A stretch of DNA of 17,576 nt from Desulfobacteraceae bacterium (GTDB lineage Bacteria; Desulfobacterota; Desulfobacteria; Desulfobacterales; BuS5): the NCBI GenBank assembly GCA_030592105.1, contig JAUVKE010000016.1:1-17576 (forward strand), written 5' to 3'. Under the pieces are notes generated by a model, which saw nothing but the letters and a program-made list of their open reading frames with translations, was not told where the DNA came from and made no database searches. Both the position numbers and the translations under genes were made by a program. Positions 1-6,645 of this stretch are shown here, one piece after another; position 1 is the first letter of the stretch; each line of letters opens with the position of its first letter.

Positions 1-216
1 GATCAGATTATGCATTTAAAGTCAGCCGGTGCAGAGGTGCAGCCCGATTTTATTATTAAATCTGCTGAAGATAATCTTGCTGAAGATCCATACTCCACAG
101 CTGCAGGATTGGCCGATTCCGGGTATAATCTTGATGATATTTCAAAAATGGTTAAAAGACCAAGGTGCGAAATAGATCTGGTTTTGAATTTGAGAAAATT
201 ATCTCAATCGGATTGA
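1..216 (+). CDS. C-terminal end of a DUF2802-like protein (partial, 5' end outside window)
   Basis: The reading frame is open from base 1, so the ATG at 10 is probably internal and this is the last 71 codons of a longer gene, ending in TGA at 214-216. The tail reads as a small helical module: an A-x-x-L-A-x-x-G stretch, then a short hydrophobic and acidic segment, then a C-E-I-D-L-V-L-N-L-R motif. That resembles the C-terminal helix-turn-helix-like part of DUF2802 proteins, which often lie next to flagellar genes in proteobacteria. The function is unknown. It lies 256 bases upstream of flgF on the same strand, with a hairpin and a candidate promoter between them. The family assignment is by eye and moderate at best; that it is the end of a real gene is more secure. 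Confidence 0.55.
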   Translation, partial: DQIMHLKSAGAEVQPDFIIKSAEDNLAEDPYSTAAGLADSGYNLDDISKMVKRPRCEIDLVLNLRKLSQSD

Positions 217-275
217 AAGAGTAGGGGCAACCACACCTTTAATTTAGATGAGAAATCCTGTTTTTTGTTCATATG

Positions 276-294
276 CCAGGTAAATATTACCTGG
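276..294 (+). terminator. Hairpin downstream of the partial first gene, possible terminator
   Basis: CCAGGTAA (276-283) and TTACCTGG (287-294) form a perfect 8-bp stem around a 3-base ATA loop, 60 bases after the stop codon of the first gene. The bases that follow (TTGTTAAAAT) are not a clean T run, so intrinsic termination is only plausible. The position between an upstream gene and the flgF promoter fits a terminator. Confidence 0.45.
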
Positions 295-403
295 TTGTTA
301 AAATAAAATTTGAATGAATATTCTGTTTTTCCGACCGTTTTTTTCCCTGTAATCTTTTATAGTATTGGTTTTGAAGGCGAGGGATTAACTTTAGCCAAAC
401 AGG

Positions 404-419
404 TGGTGTATTTATTGCA
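404..419 (+). promoter_or_regulatory. Candidate sigma-54 promoter for the flgF operon
   Basis: TGG at 404-406 and TTGCA at 415-419 put GG and GC ten bases apart, the strict spacing of sigma-54 (-24/-12) promoters. The -12 half matches the consensus TTGC(A); the -24 half keeps TGG but has TGT where CAC is expected. Transcription would start near 430, about 43 bases before flgF. Sigma-54 control of middle flagellar genes is known in many proteobacteria, and an NtrC-type activator gene lies in this window at 12829-14217. No activator site was identified. Confidence 0.5.
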
Positions 420-472
420 TTCATGATGGCAGGAGAGGGAGAGCCAAAATAATATATCAGGAGAAGATTAAT

Positions 473-1225
473 ATGAGTGGTGCAATCTATATGGCTGCAG
501 CAGGTGCCATGAATAATAAGCTCAGGCTGGAAATTATTTCCAATAATATAGCTAATGTTAATACATCCGGTTACAAGGAAGACCGGATTAATTTTAAAGG
601 GTTTGAACTAATTAATTCCAGCGATGTTCAAGAAATAAATCAGAATACTCCCAAGGTACTTCTCCCCATATCATTAGGTACCAAACCGGATTTTACAGCC
701 GGTAATATGCAGTATACAGGTAATAAGCTGGACGTGGCTTTGGAGGGGGATGGCTATTTTTCAATTAAGACCCCCGATGGCATAAGGTATACAAGGAGTG
801 GCAATTTTACACTCAATAATGAGGGGCTTTTGGTGACCCAGGCTGGATTTCCTGTTTTAGGCGATGGTGGGGAAATAAAAATTGCAGATATTGATGATCA
901 GAATTTTGTTATTGATGAAGAGGGAAGCATAACAGTCGATAATAAAGAGATAAATTCATTGAAAATTGTCGATTTTGCCACCACCTATTCTCTGAAAAAA
1001 GTAGGGGATACACTTTTTGCCATGGAAGATCCCAGTGTTTCTGAAATTACTCCGGAAAAGATAAAGGTAAAAGAAGGCTTTTTGGAAGGATCCAATGTAA
1101 ATGCTGTTAGATCCATGATTAATATGATTGATGCGATCAGGGGGTATGAGACATATCAAAAAATTATCCGGTCCATTGATGAGGTCACAGGGAAGACTGT
1201 CAATGAGGTGGGACGAATCGGATAA
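473..1225 (+). CDS. flgF: Flagellar basal-body rod protein FlgF
   Basis: A 250-residue protein of the FlgF/FlgG/FlgE family, building the proximal part of the flagellar rod in the periplasm. The N-terminus carries the rod-hook signature (residues about 10-36: A-G-A-M, then the S-N-N-I-A-N-V-N-T-S-G-Y block). The middle has the L-D-V-A-L-E-G-D-G-Y-F block and Y-T-R-S-G-N-F typical of FlgF/FlgG. The C-terminal helix (G-S-N-V-N-A-V, then I-x-x-Y-E-T-Y-Q) closes the coiled D0 domain. No signal peptide is present, as expected for a substrate of the flagellar type III exporter. The start at 473 has an AGGAG ribosome site about 8 bases upstream. It is the first gene of the flagellar row; flgG starts 42 bases after its stop. 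Confidence 0.96.
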   Translation: MSGAIYMAAAGAMNNKLRLEIISNNIANVNTSGYKEDRINFKGFELINSSDVQEINQNTPKVLLPISLGTKPDFTAGNMQYTGNKLDVALEGDGYFSIKTPDGIRYTRSGNFTLNNEGLLVTQAGFPVLGDGGEIKIADIDDQNFVIDEEGSITVDNKEINSLKIVDFATTYSLKKVGDTLFAMEDPSVSEITPEKIKVKEGFLEGSNVNAVRSMINMIDAIRGYETYQKIIRSIDEVTGKTVNEVGRIG

Positions 1226-1267
1226 GATCTTCAAAATATTTTTTCAGGCTCCATGGGAGGGTGAAAT

Positions 1268-2056
1268 ATGCTACGCAGTTTATGGTCGGCAGCTTCAGGA
1301 ATGCAGGCACAGGCATTAAATATTGATGTTATCTCCAATAATCTTGCCAATGTAAATACTTCAGGTTTTAAAAAGGGGAGGGCCGATTTCCAGGATTTAC
1401 TCTATGAAACGGTTCGTACTGCAGGTGCTTCTTCATCAGCAGATACAGAGGTCCCCACAGGTATTCAGCTTGGCCATGGTGTAAGGCCGGCTGCGGTTCA
1501 AAAAATTTTTGAAGGGGGAAGCCTGCAGCACACCCAAAACAGGCTCGATTTAGCCATAGAGGGTGAGGGCTTTTTCCAGATCCTTCAACCCAATGGAGAT
1601 ATTGCCTATACAAGAGCCGGTGGATTTAAAATGGATAGCGACGGTCGGATAGTTACTTCTGACGGATATCCTATGGAACCTGAAATAGCAATTCCAATAG
1701 ATGCTGTATCAATTGCCATTGGATCAGACGGAACAGTTTCAGTTTTACAGCCAGGGGGAATTGAACCTGCTGTTGTGGGGAATATTGACCTTGTACGGTT
1801 TATTAATCCTCCAGGCTTAAACAGTATAGGTAGAAATTTGATGCTGGAGAGTGCTGCATCGGGGGATCCCATTGTTGGTACAGCAGGGGAAGAAGGGTTT
1901 GGAACTATTGCACAGGGCTATCTGGAACTGTCAAATGTAAGTGTTGTAGATGAAATGGTTAATATGATAACCGCGCAAAGAGCTTATGAAATAAACAGTA
2001 AATCGATTAAGACATCTGACGATATGCTGCAAATTACGAATAACCTTAAACGGTAG
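1268..2056 (+). CDS. flgG: Flagellar basal-body rod protein FlgG (distal rod)
   Basis: 262 residues, the usual FlgG length; it forms the distal rod that spans the P and L rings. The N-terminus [12 protein letters not shown] with [14 protein letters not shown] is the standard FlgG opening. Around residue 95 is [12 protein letters not shown], and the C-terminus has [16 protein letters not shown] and [10 protein letters not shown] strong ribosome site (GGGAGGG) precedes ATG 1268. The TAG stop (2054-2056) lies in the 8-bp sequence AACGGTAG that was duplicated when a short mobile element inserted directly after it (2057-2132). Removing the element and one duplicate leaves flgA only about 10 bases behind flgG. 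Confidence 0.97.
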   Translation: MLRSLWSAASGMQAQALNIDVISNNLANVNTSGFKKGRADFQDLLYETVRTAGASSSADTEVPTGIQLGHGVRPAAVQKIFEGGSLQHTQNRLDLAIEGEGFFQILQPNGDIAYTRAGGFKMDSDGRIVTSDGYPMEPEIAIPIDAVSIAIGSDGTVSVLQPGGIEPAVVGNIDLVRFINPPGLNSIGRNLMLESAASGDPIVGTAGEEGFGTIAQGYLELSNVSVVDEMVNMITAQRAYEINSKSIKTSDDMLQITNNLKR

Positions 2057-2132
2057 GTAACTATTCAGCTAATATGTACGGCAACAGGTATAATCTGATG
2101 CGTATTTTAAATCAGCGATGCTGAATAATTAC
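2057..2132. mobile_element. MITE copy A (76 bp, GTAA ends, 8-bp target duplication)
   Basis: The element begins GTAACTATTCAGC and ends GCTGAATAATTAC; these ends are inverted repeats matching at 12 of 13 bases. It is flanked by perfect 8-bp direct repeats AACGGTAG at 2049-2056 and 2133-2140. The left repeat includes the flgG stop codon, so flgG is unharmed. The element has no coding capacity, and the ATG at 2118 inside it is not a credible flgA start. It shares its interior (GCAACAGGTATAAT, TTAAATCAGCG) with the copies at 3144-3200 and 10871-10955. GTAA termini plus 8-bp duplications are typical of IS66-family elements, so mobilisation in trans by an IS66 transposase is inferred. Confidence 0.88.
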
Positions 2133-2150
2133 AACGGTAGTTGTATCATT

Positions 2151-3137
2151 ATGAAAACTTATAAACTTCAATTGATTATATGCTATTTATTAATTTTTTT
2201 TCTGGGTTTTATTGATTGCAAAAGTCTTGCAATGGCTCAGATCACAATAATTGATGTTTATAAAAAAACTGCTATTTCCCACAGCAGAATACTTCTTGGG
2301 GATATTGCAGGGATAAAAGGGAATGATGAAAAGTTTATTCAAAAATTAAGGCCAATTTATATTGGAAAGGCTCCGTTTCCTGGAAGAAAAATTCATATAA
2401 ATGAACGACAGATCCGGCGTTGCCTGAAAAAAAATAAAATTGATCCATTGAGCATTAAACTGCACATTGATAAAAAAATTGAAATAACCAGAAATTATAC
2501 CCTGATAAAGCAGAAAGAGATAGAAAATATAATTAAAGATTTTGTTCAAAGGGATATCCTGCAAAAATATAACAAAAGCAGGATAACAAAAATATGCGTG
2601 GGGCAGGATTTAATCCTTCCGGAAGGGAGAGTTACCTACGAGGTCTTCTCCCCCCAAAAGATAGGATTGTCGGGGTCTATATTTGTTCCGGTTTCATTTA
2701 AAGTTAATGGAATGTTCCAGAAAAAAATTGGGGTTCAGGTTTTTCTGGAAGTTTTATCTGATGTTGTTGTTACAAAACGACCCTTGGCAAGATATGCGGT
2801 GATAACAAAAGATGATCTACTTCTTAAAACCATGAATATTAAAAAAATATCATCCAATGTTATAACGGATATAAAATCTGTTTTAGGGAAAAGGACGAAA
2901 AAAGCGATCAATGCTAAAACTGTGTTAAAAACAAATCTTGTTGAATTTCCACCCCTTGTGAAACGGGGGGATGTGGTATCTATGATTATCGAATCCAGTG
3001 GTTTGAAAATAAGAACCGTTGGGAAAATTATGGAAAAAGGGCGTAAGGGTGAAACATTAAGGGTCTTAAATCTTGATTCCAAAAGAGTAATATACGCAAC
3101 TGTACTCGATTCCAAGACGGTAATAGTCAATTTTTGA
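2151..3137 (+). CDS. flgA: FlgA, P-ring assembly chaperone with SAF domain
   Basis: FlgA is a periplasmic chaperone that assists polymerisation of FlgI into the P ring. From ATG 2151 the protein has 328 residues and opens with a signal peptide: K near the start, a hydrophobic core (L-I-I-C-Y-L-L-I-F-F-L-G-F) and a cleavage region ending A-M-A before Q-I-T-I. An upstream in-frame ATG at 2118 lies inside a mobile element and would put 11 polar residues before the signal peptide, so it is rejected. The last third (V-V-T-K-R-P-L-A-R-Y-A-V-I, then V-L-G-K-R-T, then the V-K-R-G-D-V-V and G-E-T-L-R-V-L-N-L-D-S-K-R motifs) is the SAF/ChapFlgA domain. It is longer than the enterobacterial protein because of its N-terminal region. 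No strong ribosome site precedes the ATG. The TGA stop (3135-3137) overlaps the duplication of a second mobile element. Confidence 0.9.
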   Translation: MKTYKLQLIICYLLIFFLGFIDCKSLAMAQITIIDVYKKTAISHSRILLGDIAGIKGNDEKFIQKLRPIYIGKAPFPGRKIHINERQIRRCLKKNKIDPLSIKLHIDKKIEITRNYTLIKQKEIENIIKDFVQRDILQKYNKSRITKICVGQDLILPEGRVTYEVFSPQKIGLSGSIFVPVSFKVNGMFQKKIGVQVFLEVLSDVVVTKRPLARYAVITKDDLLLKTMNIKKISSNVITDIKSVLGKRTKKAINAKTVLKTNLVEFPPLVKRGDVVSMIIESSGLKIRTVGKIMEKGRKGETLRVLNLDSKRVIYATVLDSKTVIVNF

Positions 3138-3143
3138 AATTAT

Positions 3144-3200
3144 GTAACTATTCAGCTGATATGTGTTGCGTGTCTTAAATCAGCGCAGCTGAATAGTTAC
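3144..3200. mobile_element. MITE copy B (57 bp, perfect 15-bp inverted repeats, 8-bp target duplication)
   Basis: GTAACTATTCAGCTG (3144-3158) and CAGCTGAATAGTTAC (3186-3200) are perfect inverted repeats. Perfect 8-bp direct repeats GAAATTAT flank the element at 3136-3143 and 3201-3208. The left duplicate shares two bases with the flgA stop codon TGA. Relative to copy A, about 19 internal bases are missing, so this is an internally deleted relative. It now separates flgA from flgH; without it and one duplicate the flgA stop would lie about 36 bases before flgH. In the mRNA it would fold into a strong hairpin. Confidence 0.88.
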
Positions 3201-3238
3201 GAAATTATCTTATCTGCCTTTTAAAAGGATAGATAAAA

Positions 3239-3958
3239 ATGATTATAAAAAACAATCTGCTTTTTATACTGTTTGCAGTTTTTATTTTTTTGTCCGGGTG
3301 TATTAGCACGATGCACAAGCCGGTTGCTGCAACAAACCCTGCGCAGGAAGCTTCGGATAGCAGCCTTGCAGCGCAGGAAACAGAGCTCATTGCAAAGAAT
3401 GGATCAATCTGGCAGGAAGATTCACCTTTAGGTGAACTTTTTATAAATCCCAAGGCAAAAAAAGTTGGTGATATAGTTACGGTTAAAATAATTGAATCTT
3501 CCAATGCAAGTAATCAGGCCGCAACAAAGACAGGGAGAAAATCCTCTATTTCCGGTGGGTTGGAAAAGTTCTTTAATTTAGAGAAAGATTTTCCCAGTGC
3601 CCATGCGTTTTTTAATCCTTTTTCCGGAGTAAAGGGAAATCTTGAGAGTGATTTTGATGGGTCAGGATCGACAGAAAGGAGCGGAAAACTCACCGCTTAT
3701 ATTGCAACAAGGGTGGTGCAAGTGTTACCAAACGGAAATCTGAAAATCGATGGAACCAAAGAGGTGACTGTAAATAATGATAAACAATTGATCAAGCTCA
3801 CCGGAATTGTGAGACCCAGGGATATCTCTTCTGATAATATAGTTATTTCAACCTATATTTCCGAAGTAAAAATTGATTACAGCGGTTCAGGCATAATTGA
3901 TAACAGGCAGCGACCTGGATGGCTTGCCAGTATTTTAAATATAATCTGGCCATTTTAG
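3239..3958 (+). CDS. flgH: Flagellar L-ring lipoprotein FlgH
   Basis: FlgH forms the outer-membrane L ring around the distal rod. The 239-residue protein begins with a lipoprotein signal: hydrophobic residues 5-17 and the lipobox L-S-G-C, with C20 the predicted lipidated residue. Family marks include G-S-I-W-Q near residue 55, V-G-D-I-V-T-V-K-I-I-E (about 78-88), the G-x-G-S-T-x-R-S-G-K-L-T-A block, V-L-P-N-G-N-L-x-I-D-G and the L-T-G-I-V-R-P-R-D-I motif near 200. The C-terminus G-W-L-A-S-I-L-N-I-I-W-P-F is a typical FlgH ending. An AAAGGAT ribosome site precedes the ATG. The neighbours flgA and flgI complete the ring-assembly set. Confidence 0.95.
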   Translation: MIIKNNLLFILFAVFIFLSGCISTMHKPVAATNPAQEASDSSLAAQETELIAKNGSIWQEDSPLGELFINPKAKKVGDIVTVKIIESSNASNQAATKTGRKSSISGGLEKFFNLEKDFPSAHAFFNPFSGVKGNLESDFDGSGSTERSGKLTAYIATRVVQVLPNGNLKIDGTKEVTVNNDKQLIKLTGIVRPRDISSDNIVISTYISEVKIDYSGSGIIDNRQRPGWLASILNIIWPF

Positions 3959-3972
3959 TCTTTTTGCAGGCA

Positions 3973-4029
3973 CGCTTCAGATTATACCTGAAGCTATACA
4001 TATGATACGAAGATATATTAAATAGCTAC
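3973..4029. repeat. Possible decayed MITE copy between flgH and flgI
   Basis: TTCAGATTATACCTG at 3976-3990 followed by TACATAT at 3997-4003 matches, in the same order, the reverse complement of the interior of MITE copy A (TCAGATTATACCTG ... TACATAT). A weak TAGCTAC end lies at 4023-4029. No intact inverted ends or target duplication were found, so this is at most an old, eroded relative. Confidence 0.35.
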
Positions 4030-4050
4030 ATTTTTTTCCAGGACTATCCA

Positions 4051-5157
4051 ATGCTTAAACAATATTTGATAAAACCGGTGATACTCATTATAATATTAGT
4101 ATTTTATGTTTCAACCTCCCATGCTGTACGTATAAAAGATATAGCCCAGATTAAAGGGGCGCGTAAAAATCAACTTGTTGGTTACGGGCTGGTTGTGGGG
4201 TTGGACGGAACAGGGGACAGCGACGATTCTGAATTTATGGTTCAATCCCTTGCGAGTATGCTGGATAAAATGGGTGTAACAGTTAAAGTTGAAGATTTAA
4301 AGGTTGATAATGTTGCAGCAGTAATGGTTACATCCGATTTACCACCTTTTGCAAAAATAGGGGGCAGGATAGATATCTTGGTAAGTTCCATTGGTGATGC
4401 TGAAAATCTTCAGGGGGGTACATTGCTTTTTACCCCAATTAAAGGAGCGGATGGACAGATCTATGCTATTGCCCAGGGCCCGGTAAGTACAGGGGGGTTC
4501 TCGGCAGGAGGTGCAGGGGGGGAGGTTCAGAAAAATTTTCCCACGGTGGGAAGGGTAGTTGAAGGGGCAACAATCGAAAAAGAGCTGATAACAGATTTTT
4601 TTCAGAAAGATAAAATATCCCTTGTTTTGCATTCCCCTGACTTTACCACCGCCTTTCGCGTTGCTGAAGCGGTAAATGCTGCGTTTTATGACAATCTTGC
4701 CACCCCCTCTGATTCGGCTGCTGTGGATGTTAAAATTCCTCCAAGATTTGTGGGGAATATTGTCCAGCTGGTTACCCTGATTGAAGGGCTGGAGGTTGTG
4801 CCTGATATAGCTGCAAAAGTTATAATTAACGAACGTACCGGTACAATTATCATGGGGAGTGATGTAAGAATAGCGACTGTTGCCATTGCTCATGGTAATT
4901 TAAGTATAATAATTAAAGAGAGTCCTGATGTTTCCCAGCCCCTTCCATATACAAGAGGTGAAACCGTGGTAACTCCTGACACCCGGATTAATGTCAGGGA
5001 AGGGGACAGCCGATTGATTTTAATGGAATCAGGGGTTACTATAAATGATGTGGTAAAGGCATTAAATGCTTTGGGTGTAACTCCCCGGGATTTGATTTCA
5101 ATTTTTCAGGCGATTAAAGCTGCTGGAGCGCTCCACGCAGATTTGGAGATTATATAA
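4051..5157 (+). CDS. flgI: Flagellar P-ring protein FlgI
   Basis: FlgI polymerises in the periplasm, with FlgA's help, into the P ring embedded in peptidoglycan. It has 368 residues, normal for the family. A Sec signal peptide (basic start, hydrophobic 9-20, S-T-S-H-A cleavage region) is followed by the diagnostic R-I-K-D-I-A-x-I-K-G-x-R-x-N-Q-L-V-G-Y-G-L-V-x-G-L-x-G-T-G-D block. Further family blocks are N-V-A-A-V-M-V-T-S-D-L-P-P-F-A, G-G-T-L-L-F-T-P-I-K-G-A-D-G-Q-I-Y-A, and N-E-R-T-G-T-I-I-M-G near residue 270. The end, V-V-K-A-L-N-A-L-G-V-T-P-R-D-L-I-S-I-F-Q-A-I-K-A-A-G-A-L, is also diagnostic. The TAA stop overlaps the flgJ start by one base (TAATG), which suggests translational coupling. 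Confidence 0.97.
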   Translation: MLKQYLIKPVILIIILVFYVSTSHAVRIKDIAQIKGARKNQLVGYGLVVGLDGTGDSDDSEFMVQSLASMLDKMGVTVKVEDLKVDNVAAVMVTSDLPPFAKIGGRIDILVSSIGDAENLQGGTLLFTPIKGADGQIYAIAQGPVSTGGFSAGGAGGEVQKNFPTVGRVVEGATIEKELITDFFQKDKISLVLHSPDFTTAFRVAEAVNAAFYDNLATPSDSAAVDVKIPPRFVGNIVQLVTLIEGLEVVPDIAAKVIINERTGTIIMGSDVRIATVAIAHGNLSIIIKESPDVSQPLPYTRGETVVTPDTRINVREGDSRLILMESGVTINDVVKALNALGVTPRDLISIFQAIKAAGALHADLEII

Positions 5158-5501
5158 TGGATGGTATACCTTTAAACAGAATCTCTGCGGAGACTATTTT
5201 TTCTTCAATGGAGATTAAAAAAACTCGAAATTCCATACAAAATTTTCAGGAAAAAGATGATAAAAGTCTTAAAAAAGTCTGTTCAGAGATGGAATCTCTT
5301 TTTATTTTCCAGCTTTTTAAGGAAATGCGGGCATCCATACCTGAATCGGGAATTGTTAATAAAGGAAAAGGAGAGGAAATATATACCCTTATGCTTGATT
5401 CAAACATGGCAAAGGAAATAGCTTCCGGGCCGGGTATTGGTCTTGCTCCAATTCTTTATAATCAACTTAAGAATATCAATGATGGGAATACTGAAAAATA
5501 G
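5157..5501 (+). CDS. flgJ: FlgJ rod-binding domain protein, no muramidase domain
   Basis: The 114-residue protein matches only the N-terminal rod-binding domain of FlgJ (residues about 40-100: M-E-S-L-F-I-F-Q-L-F-K-E-M-R-A-S-I, then L-D-S-N-M-A-K-E-I-A and G-I-G-L-A). That domain caps or scaffolds rod assembly. The C-terminal glucosaminidase found in enterobacterial FlgJ (over 300 residues) is absent, and there is no trace of it in the following 157 bases. This short form is common in deltaproteobacteria-like lineages, where a separate peptidoglycan hydrolase is expected elsewhere. The start overlaps the flgI stop codon. It is the last gene before the sigma-28 promoter of flgM. Confidence 0.9.
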   Translation: MDGIPLNRISAETIFSSMEIKKTRNSIQNFQEKDDKSLKKVCSEMESLFIFQLFKEMRASIPESGIVNKGKGEEIYTLMLDSNMAKEIASGPGIGLAPILYNQLKNINDGNTEK

Positions 5502-5511
5502 GCTGGGCATC

Positions 5512-5538
5512 TAAAGTTTATCTGTCCTTTGCCGATAT
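5512..5538 (+). promoter_or_regulatory. Sigma-28 (FliA) promoter upstream of flgM
   Basis: TAAA (5512-5515), exactly 15 bases, then GCCGATAT (5531-5538) matches the flagellar sigma-28 consensus TAAA-N15-GCCGATAA with one mismatch. It lies in the flgJ-flgM gap and would start transcription near 5545, leaving a leader of roughly 110 bases before flgM. FlgM is the sigma-28 inhibitor, so the site implies feedback, as in enterobacteria where flgM also has its own sigma-28 promoter. Confidence 0.85.
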
Positions 5539-5658
5539 CTATATTGAGCAGGCGTAAGATAAGATATACATATGCGACAACACTTCCAATTCTTTGCTCA
5601 ATTAATCTGAACTCGAAATTCACAATAGTTTCATATATATCCCCGGAGGGTAATTAAA

Positions 5659-5970
5659 ATGAAAATTTCATCAAACAGTTCTTCTGTTAATTTGGATGCA
5701 TACATTAACAACAAACAGGTTGATAATGTAAAAAAAAATGAGCAGCCGGATGAAAATTTCTCTCTTAAAACCGAAAAAACGGATATGGTCTCCTTATCCT
5801 CAAAAACTGTTGTGCAAAAGGTAAGGGAACAGCTCGATTCCCTGCCTGATGTTGATGAAAAAAAAGTAGCTCAGGCAAAAACTGATATTGAGAATGGAAC
5901 ATATCAGGTTGACGGGCAAAAAATTGCATTTAAAATGATTGAGGAATCACTGCTGAATCAGTGGCTCTAA
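5659..5970 (+). CDS. flgM: Anti-sigma-28 factor FlgM
   Basis: FlgM binds sigma-28 (FliA) in the cytoplasm until the hook-basal body is complete, then is exported, releasing late gene expression. The 103-residue protein has the family's polar, disordered N-terminal half. The sigma-binding C-terminal half is conserved: D-x-V-S-L-S-S at about 42-48, V-R-x-Q-L-D-S-L-P-D-V-D near 56-66, K-V-A-Q-A-K-T-D-I-E-N-G-T-Y-Q-V-D-G-Q-K-I-A, and the amphipathic end M-I-E-E-S-L-L. A very strong ribosome site (GGAGGGT) lies about 8 bases before ATG 5659. The promoter at 5512-5538 directly serves it. flgN follows after 9 bases, the usual flgM-flgN pair. Confidence 0.93.
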   Translation: MKISSNSSSVNLDAYINNKQVDNVKKNEQPDENFSLKTEKTDMVSLSSKTVVQKVREQLDSLPDVDEKKVAQAKTDIENGTYQVDGQKIAFKMIEESLLNQWL

Positions 5971-5979
5971 TTTTCTATA

Positions 5980-6495
5980 ATGAATAAAATAATAATTGAT
6001 AATTTATGCAATAAACTCCTTGGGATTCTCGCAGAGGAGACTGGCCATTTTGAATCATTGCTTAATCTTTTGAAAAATGAGGAAAGAGCAATTATTGAAT
6101 CAAATATCCTTGAGGTGAACAGGGCACGTGAACAGAAAAATGACCTCTTTGAAAAGGCTAATATATGTGGCAGCCGGTCCGATGATCTTTTGTATGAAAT
6201 GTCTGAAATTTTTTACTTTTCGCAGGAAAAGCTGACTGTTTTTAAATTATGTAAATTAGTTGACCAGGCCAATGGCCTGGAGTTGTATAAAAGCAGGTCA
6301 AAACTGTTGGAACTCGGAAAGGAAATTAAGGAACAAAATCAGAAAAATATGGCTTTGCTTAAGCATTCACTTTTTATTATTCGGGAATCGTTGAACAAGT
6401 TGAACAGCCTGGCCACTCCAGGCCTTGTTTATCATAAAAGCGGTAATATCTATAAAGGTCATAAGAGTGGAGTTGTATTTTCAAATGAGGCCTGA
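5980..6495 (+). CDS. flgN: FlgN, export chaperone for FlgK and FlgL
   Basis: 171 residues, almost all helical and rich in L, E, K and N. FlgN is a cytoplasmic chaperone that delivers the hook-filament junction proteins FlgK and FlgL to the type III export gate. Sequence support is the FlgN-type opening (L-x-x-L-L-x-I-L-A-E-E-T-x-x-F-E-x-L-L-x-L-L-K-N-E) and the E-R-A-I-I-E-S-N-I-L-E-V motif. Context is strong: flgM lies directly upstream, and its clients flgK and flgL are the next genes. No clear ribosome site precedes ATG 5980, so coupling to flgM is likely. The gene contains two GC-rich inverted repeats (6264-6280 and 6407-6423). Confidence 0.86.
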   Translation: MNKIIIDNLCNKLLGILAEETGHFESLLNLLKNEERAIIESNILEVNRAREQKNDLFEKANICGSRSDDLLYEMSEIFYFSQEKLTVFKLCKLVDQANGLELYKSRSKLLELGKEIKEQNQKNMALLKHSLFIIRESLNKLNSLATPGLVYHKSGNIYKGHKSGVVFSNEA

Positions 6496-6645
6496 ACTTT
6501 GTAATTCCACCGACTTTTAAACCCGCTGTTAAATTTTTCCGGTTATAATCTTCTGATTGATTTTACTGCATGAATACAAAGAGATTTCGGCTAAAACCCA
6601 GGATGTGGAAACCCTAAATGTAATTTTTTAAAAAAGGTAGCTGTT

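Noticed and set aside
2118..2150. Upstream ATG for flgA
   Set aside because: It lies within the inserted MITE and would add polar residues before an otherwise normal signal peptide starting at 2151.
6544..6549. TATAAT before flgK as a housekeeping -10 box
   Set aside because: No recognisable -35 at 16-18 bases upstream; TATAAT is frequent in A+T-rich spacers.
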